Source: an uncultured Helicobacter sp. (GTDB lineage Bacteria > Campylobacterota > Campylobacteria > Campylobacterales > Helicobacteraceae). Taken from it: a stretch of DNA of 64,000 nt. The stretch lies in NCBI GenBank assembly GCA_949298825.1, contig CASFYB010000002.1, positions 62,001 to 126,000 on the forward strand, written 5' to 3'. Below are positions 53,700-61,658 of this stretch, in pieces. Numbering within the stretch: the first letter of the stretch is position 1; every line of letters begins with the position of its first letter. Under the pieces are notes generated by a model that was not told where the DNA came from, did not search any database, and worked only from the letters and a program-made list of their open reading frames with translations. The position numbers were made by a program, and so were the translations under genes.

Positions 53700-54959
53700 T
53701 TAAAACATTTCTTTTAGGCGAATTTTACCAAACTCTACGCCGGGTTGATTGTAGGTATTGATATTTAAGATCGCTCCAACCACCGAAGTAAGCAGCTCAA
53801 AATAAATAATAAGTCTGCCAACGCTCTGTTCGCATAGCTCTGAGATTTCAATATGATCAGTGGGAATCCCTTCATTTTGAATGGTTTGCATAGTAGCTAA
53901 TTGCTGCATCCCTAGTAGTTTAGCAAAAGATGTGTTATTGACAAAATTGGTGCCCTCTAAATGAGGCAAGGATATTTTAGGGATTTTGGGTTTGGTATAT
54001 TTGGCTTGATTGAGACTTAAAAAAGTGATGGTTTTGTCCATAATCCCTTGTGTGATAAGCTGCAAGAATGAATGCTGATCAATACTACCAATAAGCCCAA
54101 TTGGCGTTAAACTTACCTTTTTGCCATAGGCATCGATCTTGCCCAAAGATTCTCCCCAGAGTTGGACATACCATGCATTAAAATGTTTAAATACATTGGA
54201 ATAAGAAAAAAGGATGTTAATGGGGTAGCGCTCTTTGTTTTTGGCAAAAAAGATGGCTTTGCTTAAAAGATGGTCTTGCTCTCTTGCTAGGAATGAATCT
54301 TGAAAATAGCGAGCAGAATCTAAAAGCTCTTTTGTATCATAGCCAAGTAGGCATAAAGGCAGGATACCAACAGTGCTTAATACAGAGAATCTGCCACCTA
54401 CATTTTTATCAATCCCAAAGCATTCAAAGTCTGATTCTTTTGCAAATTGCCATAATGGAGAGTGATAATCTGTAATAAAGATAAGATGTTTTTTGTGTTT
54501 GAAAAGATGGTATTTGTGGATTACAAATTTAAGAAGAGATGAAGTCTCAATCGTAGTGCCAGACTTGGATATGGTGATAAAAAGTGTATGATTTAGAGAG
54601 ATTTTATTTAGGGTTTCTTGGATGACAATAGGGTCGGTATGCTCTAAGTATTTAACCTTGATGCTCTTGCGGCTAGGAAGATGCTTAAGCATGGAATCAA
54701 TTGCTTTTAATCCAAGGGAGCTGCCACCAATACCTATAATAACAATGGTTTTAATTTGATTTAAAAAATCCGCATTTTTTTGTATGTAATGTTGTGAATC
54801 AAGAAGGGCTTGTTGATTATAGACTAGTTCATAATAGCCTGTTTTTTTTTGCGCGATTTCTTGAGTAATCAGATCAAAGGCCTTATCTAGCGCGGCACTA
54901 CTAGGGTTTGCTAGCTGATTATCTAGAGAGTTGGTATTAAACTGTGAAAATCTAAGCAT
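53700..54959 (-). CDS. pgi: glucose-6-phosphate isomerase
   Basis: A 419-aa isomerase of the short form, like that of Campylobacter rather than the roughly 545-aa H. pylori enzyme. The phosphate loop ISKSGTTIET near 130, GIGGSSLG and VGGRFSVLST are visible. Codons near residue 35 include a run of nine A (54842-54850 on the plus strand), which could slip. It sits between gap and pgk, where H. pylori, as I recall, has no pgi. Confidence 0.92.
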   Translation of the reverse strand: MLRFSQFNTNSLDNQLANPSSAALDKAFDLITQEIAQKKTGYYELVYNQQALLDSQHYIQKNADFLNQIKTIVIIGIGGSSLGLKAIDSMLKHLPSRKSIKVKYLEHTDPIVIQETLNKISLNHTLFITISKSGTTIETSSLLKFVIHKYHLFKHKKHLIFITDYHSPLWQFAKESDFECFGIDKNVGGRFSVLSTVGILPLCLLGYDTKELLDSARYFQDSFLAREQDHLLSKAIFFAKNKERYPINILFSYSNVFKHFNAWYVQLWGESLGKIDAYGKKVSLTPIGLIGSIDQHSFLQLITQGIMDKTITFLSLNQAKYTKPKIPKISLPHLEGTNFVNNTSFAKLLGMQQLATMQTIQNEGIPTDHIEISELCEQSVGRLIIYFELLTSVVGAILNINTYNQPGVEFGKIRLKEMF

Positions 54960-54969
54960 CGGCTTTCTT

Positions 54970-55965
54970 TTAATAATTTAGGGCATGAGCACACATATCT
55001 ACCAGTCGGTATGAATATCCCATTTCATTGTCATACCAAGCTAGGATTTTTATAGTATCTTCCATGACTAGAGTTTTGTCTGGGACAATAATAGCACTAT
55101 AGCTAGAGCCAATAAAGTCACTAGAGACGCATTTCTCTTCATCAACTTTAATAATACCCTTTGGCATATTTTGATTACCAAGCTCTGCTTGTCTAAAAAG
55201 ATTATTGATACTTTCAGCATCAACTTTTTGATTGAGTGTGGCGCTTAAATCTATGACACTGACATCTGGCGTAGGCACACGTATGGCAAATCCATTAAGC
55301 TTACCAGATAGTTCGGGCATTACAAGACCAATAGCTTTTGCAGCACCAGTAGAGGTGGGGATCATATTGAGTGCAGCAGCACGTGCTCTGCGAATATCTT
55401 TGTGCTTCACATCTAGGAGATTCTGGTCGTTTGTATAGCTATGGATAGTGGTCATTAGACCATGCTTGATGCCAAGGTTTTCATGCAAGATTTTCACAAC
55501 AGGTGCTAGGCAGTTTGTCGTACAAGAGGCATTAGAGATGACGGGTTGTCCAGCATATTCTGTGTGATTTACCCCATAGACAAAGGTTGGGGTAGCCTCA
55601 GCAGGAGCAGAGATGATCACCTTTTTTATATTGCCTTTAAGATGGGATTTTGATTTATCATATGAGTTAAATTTACCAGTACATTCAATAACAGCCTCTG
55701 CTCCATACGCGCTAAAATCTAGTGTTTCAATATCGCGGTTGCTAACGATTTTTATATTTTTGCTATTTCCAATTTGTAGGGTGGTATCATCAATCTTTTT
55801 AGCATCACAAAAACGATGAATGGAATCATATCTAATGAGGTGTAAGAGTGTATCAATATCTGCAGTCGTGTTAATAGCAACAATTTCTAGATCATTTCTT
55901 TGGGCAATAATCCTAGTAACACATAGACCGATTCTACCAGTTCCGTTAATAGCAATCTTTTTCAT
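54970..55965 (-). CDS. gapA: glyceraldehyde-3-phosphate dehydrogenase
   Basis: A 331-aa enzyme. The NAD loop INGTGRIGL is at the start, the catalytic Cys is in [13 protein letters not shown] near 155, and the C-terminal [12 protein letters not shown] is conserved. It leads the gap-pgi-pgk-corA-terC run. The 298 bases up to hup hold the two divergent promoters and nothing else I can name. Confidence 0.96.
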   Translation of the reverse strand: MKKIAINGTGRIGLCVTRIIAQRNDLEIVAINTTADIDTLLHLIRYDSIHRFCDAKKIDDTTLQIGNSKNIKIVSNRDIETLDFSAYGAEAVIECTGKFNSYDKSKSHLKGNIKKVIISAPAEATPTFVYGVNHTEYAGQPVISNASCTTNCLAPVVKILHENLGIKHGLMTTIHSYTNDQNLLDVKHKDIRRARAAALNMIPTSTGAAKAIGLVMPELSGKLNGFAIRVPTPDVSVIDLSATLNQKVDAESINNLFRQAELGNQNMPKGIIKVDEEKCVSSDFIGSSYSAIIVPDKTLVMEDTIKILAWYDNEMGYSYRLVDMCAHALNY

Positions 55966-56263
55966 TATTATAAACTCCTAGATTTTAGAAAATTTTGCAG
56001 CTATCTGCTTTATAAGGACTTAAATCATATTTAAGCTAATCATTTTAGAATTTGTATAGATGATATTATAAGATTATTTCTTAATATTTTAAAGTTTATT
56101 TATTCTAAGATGATGGGAAGAAAATTTGTTTTAGATTTAGCCTGGATAAAAGATGAAACAAAAGCATACAATGCGCTTTTTCTTGATTTTTAGAAAAAAA
56201 ATCTGTAAAATATCGAGTTTTTGAAACAGAAAACAGATTAAAACCGGAAGGAGTTTCCTTAAA

Positions 56264-56548
56264 ATGAATAAAGCGGAATTTATCGAATTGGTAAGAGAAG
56301 TTAGCGATTTTTCAACTAAAAAAGAAGCTGAAATGGCTGTAAATGGGTTTGTAGCAGCTGTTGAAAAAGCACTTTCTAAGAAGCAGACTATTGAACTTGT
56401 AGGTTTTGGTAAATTTGAAGCAGTAATGCAAAAGGGAAAAGAAGGAAAAGTTCCTGGTAGCAACAAAACTTATAAGACAAAAGATAAGTATGTACCTAAA
56501 TTTAAACCTGGAAAAGGTCTTAAAGATCTTGTAGCTAAGGCTAAGTAA
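56264..56548 (+). CDS. hup: nucleoid protein HU
   Basis: A 94-aa DNA-bending protein. MNKAEFIELV starts a typical HU alpha-helix, GFGKFEAV forms the core and the arm has GSNKTYKTKD. An AAGGAG site lies 12 bases upstream, and TAAAAT near 56199-56204 is a likely -10. The C-terminal Lys-rich tail is common in the genus. Confidence 0.95.
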   Translation: MNKAEFIELVREVSDFSTKKEAEMAVNGFVAAVEKALSKKQTIELVGFGKFEAVMQKGKEGKVPGSNKTYKTKDKYVPKFKPGKGLKDLVAKAK

Positions 56549-56558
56549 GGTCCTTAAT

Positions 56559-56577
56559 CCTCTTGGATTCCAAGAGG
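56559..56577 (+). terminator. hairpin between hup and tRNA-Arg
   Basis: CCTCTTGG-ATT-CCAAGAGG, a perfect 8-bp stem with a 3-base loop, starts 10 bases after the hup stop and ends 4 bases before tRNA-Arg. It lacks a U run, so it may be a processing signal or mRNA 3' stabiliser rather than a terminator. Confidence 0.5.
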
Positions 56578-56581
56578 TTGT

Positions 56582-56658
56582 GTCCCCGTAGCTCAGCTGG
56601 ATAGAGCGTACGATTCCTAATCGTAAGGTCGTGGGTTCGAATCCCGCCGAGGATACCA
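56582..56658 (+). tRNA. tRNA-Arg (CCT)
   Basis: 77 bases with encoded CCA. The anticodon loop TTCCTAA gives anticodon CCT. The acceptor stem GTCCCCG against CGAGGAT has a C5-A68 mismatch and a G1-U72 wobble, weaker than the other tRNAs here. It may be cotranscribed with hup. Confidence 0.9.
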
Positions 56659-56717
56659 TGTAAAATTCAAAGATACTATAAATTCTATTAATAAAATTAA
56701 ATTTGGAGTAGCTTATT

Positions 56718-57131
56718 ATGGAGCAAACTTTATCAATTATTAAGCCTGATGCTGTTAAAAAGGGTGTAATTGGAAGCATTATTGCTAGGTTTGAGAGCAA
56801 TGGTTTGAGAATTGCTGCTATGAAGAAGCTCAAGCTAAGCAAGCAAGATGCGCAACAATTTTATGCCGTGCATAAGGAGAGACCATTTTTTGATGGTTTG
56901 GTGGAATTTATGACAAGTGGTCCTGTCGTGGTGATGGTATTAGAGGGGCAAAATGCTGTAAGTAAGAATCGAGAACTAATGGGTGCAACAAATCCTAAAG
57001 AAGCAGCTGCTGGTACAATCCGTGCGGATTTTGCTGATAGTATCGAGGCAAATGCGGTGCATGGTAGTGATAGTTTGGAAAATGCAAAGATAGAAATAAG
57101 CTTTTTTTTCTCTAATCGCGAGATTTGCTAG
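56718..57131 (+). CDS. ndk: nucleoside diphosphate kinase
   Basis: A 137-aa enzyme that makes nucleoside triphosphates from diphosphates. The phospho-His lies in [12 protein letters not shown] near 118, and [13 protein letters not shown] is at the start. It leads the ndk-DUF177-rpmF-plsX-fabH run known from H. pylori. Confidence 0.96.
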   Translation: MEQTLSIIKPDAVKKGVIGSIIARFESNGLRIAAMKKLKLSKQDAQQFYAVHKERPFFDGLVEFMTSGPVVVMVLEGQNAVSKNRELMGATNPKEAAAGTIRADFADSIEANAVHGSDSLENAKIEISFFFSNREIC

Positions 57132-57148
57132 ATTATTAGTTTGTACTG

Positions 57149-57499
57149 ATGAAGGTCGCATTTAGTAAGATTACTTCGCAGTCTAAGCACTTTACATTAA
57201 AAAAGGATTCTCTGGTTTTAGAATGCGATATTAGTAGAAAAAGTCATAATATTGCTTTTCTTTCTGGTGTGATTAGGGGGGATATTACTTTAAGGTGTGA
57301 TTTAAGCGGAGAAGAATTTAATAAACACATTGATCAAGAGTTGGTTTTGTATATTTCAAATGGTATGTGGGATACACAAAGCCAATCAGAACTGATGAGT
57401 TTTGATGTCATCGAATTTTTTGATGGCTTTATTGATATAGAATATCTTTTAAATAGTGAGATAGAATCTATCAAATCTGATTATCATATTAAGGAGTAA
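57149..57499 (+). CDS. YceD/DUF177-family protein
   Basis: A 116-aa acidic protein directly before rpmF, the position taken by YceD (DUF177) in most bacteria. The LRCDLSGEEF segment, where the family usually has paired cysteines, keeps only one Cys. YceD is linked to 23S rRNA metabolism and ribosome assembly. The assignment rests mostly on place and length. Confidence 0.7.
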   Translation: MKVAFSKITSQSKHFTLKKDSLVLECDISRKSHNIAFLSGVIRGDITLRCDLSGEEFNKHIDQELVLYISNGMWDTQSQSELMSFDVIEFFDGFIDIEYLLNSEIESIKSDYHIKE

Positions 57500-57502
57500 A
57501 AT

Positions 57503-57652
57503 ATGGCAGTACCTAAGAGAAGAGTAAGTAAAACAAGAGCAGCAAAGAGAAGAACTCACTATAAGGTTACTTTGGCAATGCCAGTAAGAGATAAGGATGG
57601 TAGCTGGAAAATGCCACACCATCGCAACAAATTTAGCGGTCTATATAATTAA
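57503..57652 (+). CDS. rpmF: 50S ribosomal protein L32
   Basis: A 49-aa protein beginning [19 protein letters not shown], unmistakable L32, with a C-terminal [13 protein letters not shown]. The zinc-binding cysteines of the C+ form are absent. An AAGGAG at 57491-57496 is its ribosome site. plsX follows after 11 bases, a link found across bacteria. Confidence 0.97.
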   Translation: MAVPKRRVSKTRAAKRRTHYKVTLAMPVRDKDGSWKMPHHRNKFSGLYN

Positions 57653-57663
57653 TCTGGTGCTAG

Positions 57664-58647
57664 ATGATTAAAATAGCCATTGATGCAATGGGCGCAGATC
57701 ATGGAGTGCAGCCCATTATTGATGGACTTCTTGCCGCGCTTAAGCAAGAAGCTTTTTTTGCTTATCTGATAGGGGATTGTAAGCTAATCAATCAACATTT
57801 TAAGGTTGCTCATAAAAATATAGAGATTATTCATTGCGATGATTATATTCGCATGGAAGAGCAGGCTAGCGTAGCTGCTAGACGTAAAGAATCTTCGATT
57901 TATGTTGCCATGGAGTTGTTGAAAAATAATCAGGCAGATGCTCTTATTTCTGCTGGTCATAGTGGCGCTACGATGAGTTTGGCAACATTGCGTTTGGGTC
58001 GTATAGCTGGCGTATCAAGGCCGGCTATATGTACAATGATGCCCACAATTAAGAAGCAGCCAAGTTTAATTCTTGATGCTGGTGCTAATACTGACTGCAA
58101 GCCGGAATTTTTAAAGCATTTTGCCATCATGGGATATGAATATGCAAAGAATGTTTTAGGTTATGCAGATCCTAGAGTGGGTCTTTTAGCCAATGGAGAG
58201 GAAGATTCTAAGGGAAATGAGCTGACTAAAGAGGCTTTTAAGCTTTTGCGTCCTTATAGTTTTTTTAAGGGCAATGTAGAAGGTAATGATATTTTTAATG
58301 GTAGCGTAGATGTAATTGTATGTGATGGCTATAGTGGAAATATCGTATTAAAAGCTAGTGAAGGGGTTGCAAGCTCAGTATTTACTCTTCTTAAAAGTGA
58401 GATTAAAAAATCACCATTAGCAATGTTAGGGGCTTTATTATTGAAGCCATCTTTTAAGGTTTTAAAGCAGCAGACAGACTATGCAGAGTATGGTGGAGCA
58501 CCACTTCTTGGAGTAAATGGAAATGTGATTATTAGCCATGGTAAGAGTAATGCTAGGGCTATTGAGTGCGCGATTTATCAAGCACTTAAAACCAAAAGAA
58601 CAGAGATCAATCAAGAGATTGTACGGGCTTTTAAACAGGAAGTATAA
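57664..58647 (+). CDS. plsX: phosphate acyltransferase PlsX
   Basis: A 327-aa enzyme that turns acyl-ACP into acyl-phosphate, the first step of phospholipid synthesis with Pls[12 protein letters not shown] at the start, [21 protein letters not shown] and [10 protein letters not shown] are family marks. It lies between rpmF and fabH. Confidence 0.96.
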   Translation: MIKIAIDAMGADHGVQPIIDGLLAALKQEAFFAYLIGDCKLINQHFKVAHKNIEIIHCDDYIRMEEQASVAARRKESSIYVAMELLKNNQADALISAGHSGATMSLATLRLGRIAGVSRPAICTMMPTIKKQPSLILDAGANTDCKPEFLKHFAIMGYEYAKNVLGYADPRVGLLANGEEDSKGNELTKEAFKLLRPYSFFKGNVEGNDIFNGSVDVIVCDGYSGNIVLKASEGVASSVFTLLKSEIKKSPLAMLGALLLKPSFKVLKQQTDYAEYGGAPLLGVNGNVIISHGKSNARAIECAIYQALKTKRTEINQEIVRAFKQEV

Positions 58648-58669
58648 TAGAGGAAAGTAAGGAAAGATT

Positions 58670-59638
58670 ATGTATGCAGCACTAAAATCTATAGCTTCTT
58701 ATGTTCCTGCTAAATGTGTGAGCAATCGTGATTTTGAAAAAAAACTAGATACTTCTGATGAATGGATTGTCGAGCGTACTGGTATCTCTACTCGTTATTT
58801 TGCACTAGATGATGAGGATACAAGTGACTTAGGGGCTAAGGCTGGAGCTTTGGCTATTGAGCGTGCAGGACTAAGCCCTAGTGATATAGATTTGGTACTA
58901 GTTGGCACTCTCAGTCCAGATTTTTTGGGTATGCCATCTACGGCTTGCTTGGTTGCTAAAAAGCTTGGTTTAAGCAATTGTCCAGCTTTTGATATTTCAG
59001 CAGCCTGTACAGGATTTATCTATTTGCTTGCCACTGCCAAGGCTTTTATAGAATCTAAAATGTATAAAAATATTTTAATTATAGGTGCAGAAAAGATAAG
59101 CAAGATTCTAGATTTTGATGATAGAAGCACTTGTGTGCTTTTTGGAGATGGGGCTGGGGCTGCTGTGATTGGCAGTACAGATGATGTCAAAAAAAGCGTG
59201 CTAGATGTGCATATTTCTGGAGATGGTAATTTTTCTTCATTGTTGCAAACTCCAATTGCTAGTTTAAAAAATGAGGCAAAGCAATGCTTGCAGATGAGGG
59301 GTAATGAAGTATTTAAGATTGCTGTTAAAACCCTTGTTGCAGATGTTGATAGTATTATGCAAAAAAATAATATTGCACCAAAGGATATAACCTATTTTAT
59401 CCCCCATCAAGCAAATTTAAGGATCATTAATGCTGTGGGTGAGCGTTTGAGCTTCCAAAAAGAGCAGATCGTTTTATCTGTGCAAAAGTATGGTAATACA
59501 TCTGCTGCTAGTATACCGATGGCCATGAATGATGTCTATGAAGCCGGGAATCTAAAAAATGGAGATTTGATGCTTTTGGATGCTATTGGTGGTGGTCTTA
59601 CTTGGGGATCGGCACTAGTCTATTTTGATGGCAAATAG
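58670..59638 (+). CDS. fabH: 3-oxoacyl-ACP synthase III FabH
   Basis: A 322-aa condensing enzyme that starts fatty-acid chains from acetyl-CoA and malonyl-ACP. The catalytic triad is visible: Cys in [10 protein letters not shown] near 112, His in [10 protein letters not shown] near 247, and Asn in [10 protein letters not shown] near 277. It closes the ndk-to-fabH run. Confidence 0.96.
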   Translation: MYAALKSIASYVPAKCVSNRDFEKKLDTSDEWIVERTGISTRYFALDDEDTSDLGAKAGALAIERAGLSPSDIDLVLVGTLSPDFLGMPSTACLVAKKLGLSNCPAFDISAACTGFIYLLATAKAFIESKMYKNILIIGAEKISKILDFDDRSTCVLFGDGAGAAVIGSTDDVKKSVLDVHISGDGNFSSLLQTPIASLKNEAKQCLQMRGNEVFKIAVKTLVADVDSIMQKNNIAPKDITYFIPHQANLRIINAVGERLSFQKEQIVLSVQKYGNTSAASIPMAMNDVYEAGNLKNGDLMLLDAIGGGLTWGSALVYFDGK

Positions 59639-59691
59639 CAGTAATTCAATAAAACCTATATCCACTTTATAATTTTTATATATTTTTGCTT

Positions 59692-59697
59692 TATAAT
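59692..59697 (+). promoter_or_regulatory. -10 element of the 6S RNA candidate
   Basis: TATAAT, 7 bases before the predicted RNA 5' end at about 59704. AT-rich T tracts lie upstream, as in strong promoters of the group. Confidence 0.55.
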
Positions 59698-59703
59698 TAC
59701 AAG

Positions 59704-59905
59704 GCCTGAATGATTCGTGTTTTTTAATTGTTCGTCCGTTAAAAATATGTATTTTAGGTAGGGCGCAATGGCTTTGTGTGTTCGGTATTTTTGCTTGAGA
59801 CTTTTAAAAGTTTAGAATCTGCCGCCTAATAAGCCTCTTCTTACCTTATTTTTTGTAGCTATTGGGCTAAACATTTTAAATAGCGGTTGTTTGGGTTATC
59901 ATATA
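59704..59905 (+). ncRNA. ssrS: 6S RNA (candidate)
   Basis: The 281 bases between fabH and purD hold no protein gene but fold on paper into one long rod, as 6S RNA does. Closing helix ATGAT/ATCAT (59710-59714, 59898-59902); outer helix of CCG-TTAAAA-ATG against CAT-TTTAA-CGG; then AGGTAGGG/TCTTACCT, GGCTT/AAGCC, CGGTA/TGCCG, and an apical ACTTTTAAAAGT hairpin. A -10 box sits 7 bases upstream, giving about 200 nt. 6S RNA binds the housekeeping RNA polymerase. I recall that 6S genes in Campylobacterota lie next to purD. A covariance search was not possible. Confidence 0.65.
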
Positions 59906-59919
59906 CACTAAGGAAAATA

Positions 59920-61194
59920 ATGGAATATAGAGTATTAATACTAGGTAGCGGAGGCAGAGAATATGCAATAGGTCTTCATCTTTTAAAAGATTCTCGTATT
60001 AAGACTTTATTTTTTGCTCCAGGGAATGGTGCCACACAAAGACTAGGACAGAATATGGATTTTAAAAATTCAGATGAGTTGATCAAAAAAATCCAAGAAA
60101 AAGATATCAATTTTGTTATTGTCGGTGCGGAAAATTTTATTGCAGATGGTATAAGCGATGATTTGAGATTAGCAGGTATCAAAGTTTTTGCTCCGAGTAA
60201 AGAGGCTGGAAGACTAGAGAGCTCTAAGGCTTTTATGAAAGATTTTGTTACACGCTATAATATACCAACAGCACGTTATATACAAACAGATGAACTAGAT
60301 TCTGCTAAGGCATTCTTGCAAACCTTGAAGCCACCTTATGTGATCAAGGCTGATGGCTTGTGTGCTGGTAAGGGGGTTGTGATTACTGAAGAGATTACTG
60401 AAGCTTTTAAGACTGTAGAGAGTTTTCTTAGTGGTGAGGCCTTTGGTCAGAGTGGCAAGAGGGTGGTTATTGAAGAGTTTATGGACGGGTTTGAGCTCTC
60501 TGTATTTGCCATTTGTGATGGAGAGGATTTTATCCTCTTGCCAGCTTGCCAGGATCATAAGAGGCTTTTAGATGGGGATATGGGACCTAATACTGGCGGA
60601 ATGGGTGCTTATGCACCTTCTCCTCTTTGTGATGAGAAATTGATAGAGAAGATTAAAACTCATTTGATTGCCCCTACGCTTGCTGGGATGAAAAAAGAGG
60701 ATAATGCTTTTTGCGGCGTGCTTTTTGCTGGAGTTATGGTAAGGGAGCTAGATAATGAGCTTGAGCCTTATTTGCTTGAATATAATGTGCGCTTTGGAGA
60801 TCCAGAATGCGAGGTTTTGATGCCACTTTTAAAAACTCCACTTATAGATATTTGTGAGGCTGTTTTAAATGGTGAGCTATCAAAGCTTAAGGTAGAATTT
60901 TATGATAAAAGTGCTATGGCAGTAGTCGCAGCAACAAAGGAGTATCCATATAATAAGCCAGTAGCACAAAAAATTACATTTAAAGATTATGATGGTAGTT
61001 TGGGGCATTTTGTTTTTGCAGGAGTTGAAAACAAGGAAGGGGGTTTGTTTGCTAGTGGTGGGCGAGTGCTTTTAAGCGTGGGTGTGGCTAAAGATTTAAA
61101 AACAGCACATGATAATGCCTATAAACTTCTAGAGAGTGTAGAGTTTGAGGGCATGCATTATCGTAATGATATTGGATATAGGGCATTAAAATGA
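59920..61194 (+). CDS. purD: phosphoribosylamine-glycine ligase PurD
   Basis: A 424-aa ATP-grasp enzyme of purine synthesis. LILGSGGREYAIG at the start, the ATP-grasp lobe (YVIKADGLCAGKGVVI), GPNTGGMGAYAP and EYNVRFGDPECE are clear. ATG 59920 follows AAGGA; an in-frame TTG at 59887 would read through the 6S RNA end and is rejected. It overlaps the RDD gene by 4 bases. Confidence 0.95.
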   Translation: MEYRVLILGSGGREYAIGLHLLKDSRIKTLFFAPGNGATQRLGQNMDFKNSDELIKKIQEKDINFVIVGAENFIADGISDDLRLAGIKVFAPSKEAGRLESSKAFMKDFVTRYNIPTARYIQTDELDSAKAFLQTLKPPYVIKADGLCAGKGVVITEEITEAFKTVESFLSGEAFGQSGKRVVIEEFMDGFELSVFAICDGEDFILLPACQDHKRLLDGDMGPNTGGMGAYAPSPLCDEKLIEKIKTHLIAPTLAGMKKEDNAFCGVLFAGVMVRELDNELEPYLLEYNVRFGDPECEVLMPLLKTPLIDICEAVLNGELSKLKVEFYDKSAMAVVAATKEYPYNKPVAQKITFKDYDGSLGHFVFAGVENKEGGLFASGGRVLLSVGVAKDLKTAHDNAYKLLESVEFEGMHYRNDIGYRALK

Positions 61195-61655
61195 GATTAG
61201 ATAGCGATAAGATCGAGGAAATGCTTTATAGAGAGAATCTAAAAGTTGCTCCATTTTCTAAACGCGCTTTAGCCTACTTAATCGATGATTTGCTAATTGC
61301 CTTAATTTTTTTTATCATGTTTTTTTCTCAATTTTCTAGCGTGAGGGGAAATGAGCTAGCATTGATGCAACTTGTAGGAAGCCTATCTATTTATGCGGTT
61401 ATTTTGCGTTTTTTTTATCAGAGTATTTTTACCTATCTTTATGGTGCAAGTATTGGTAAGATGATTATGCGCATTAAAATCTTACAGATAGATAGTTTAG
61501 ATTCTCCAGATATCTTAAATGCTTTAGTGCGCAGCTTTTTTAAAGAAATAGGCCAGGCTTTAATGTATATAACTTATTTTTTTGCCATTAATGATCCACT
61601 TGTTAGAACCTTGCATGATAGGATTGTAAAGAGTGTGGTTATCATGCAGGATTAA
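61191..61655 (+). CDS. RDD-family membrane protein
   Basis: A 154-aa protein with three or four membrane segments and the RDD features: Arg and Asp pairs at KRALAYLIDDLLIA and the GKMIMRIKI segment. The function is unknown; some RDD proteins are sodium-proton antiporters. It is coupled to purD (ATGA) and followed by lptD after 3 bases. Confidence 0.8.
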   Translation: MRLDSDKIEEMLYRENLKVAPFSKRALAYLIDDLLIALIFFIMFFSQFSSVRGNELALMQLVGSLSIYAVILRFFYQSIFTYLYGASIGKMIMRIKILQIDSLDSPDILNALVRSFFKEIGQALMYITYFFAINDPLVRTLHDRIVKSVVIMQD

Positions 61656-61658
61656 TCT

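Noticed and set aside
54842-54850. Run of nine A/T in pgi as a phase-variable tract
   Set aside because: The frame is intact and pgi is a central metabolic gene. Nine A residues in AAA codons for Lys are common at this base composition, so there is no positive sign of phase variation.
59887-59919. Earlier TTG start for purD at 59887
   Set aside because: It would add 11 residues with no ribosome site and run through the 3' end of the 6S candidate. ATG 59920 has AAGGA.
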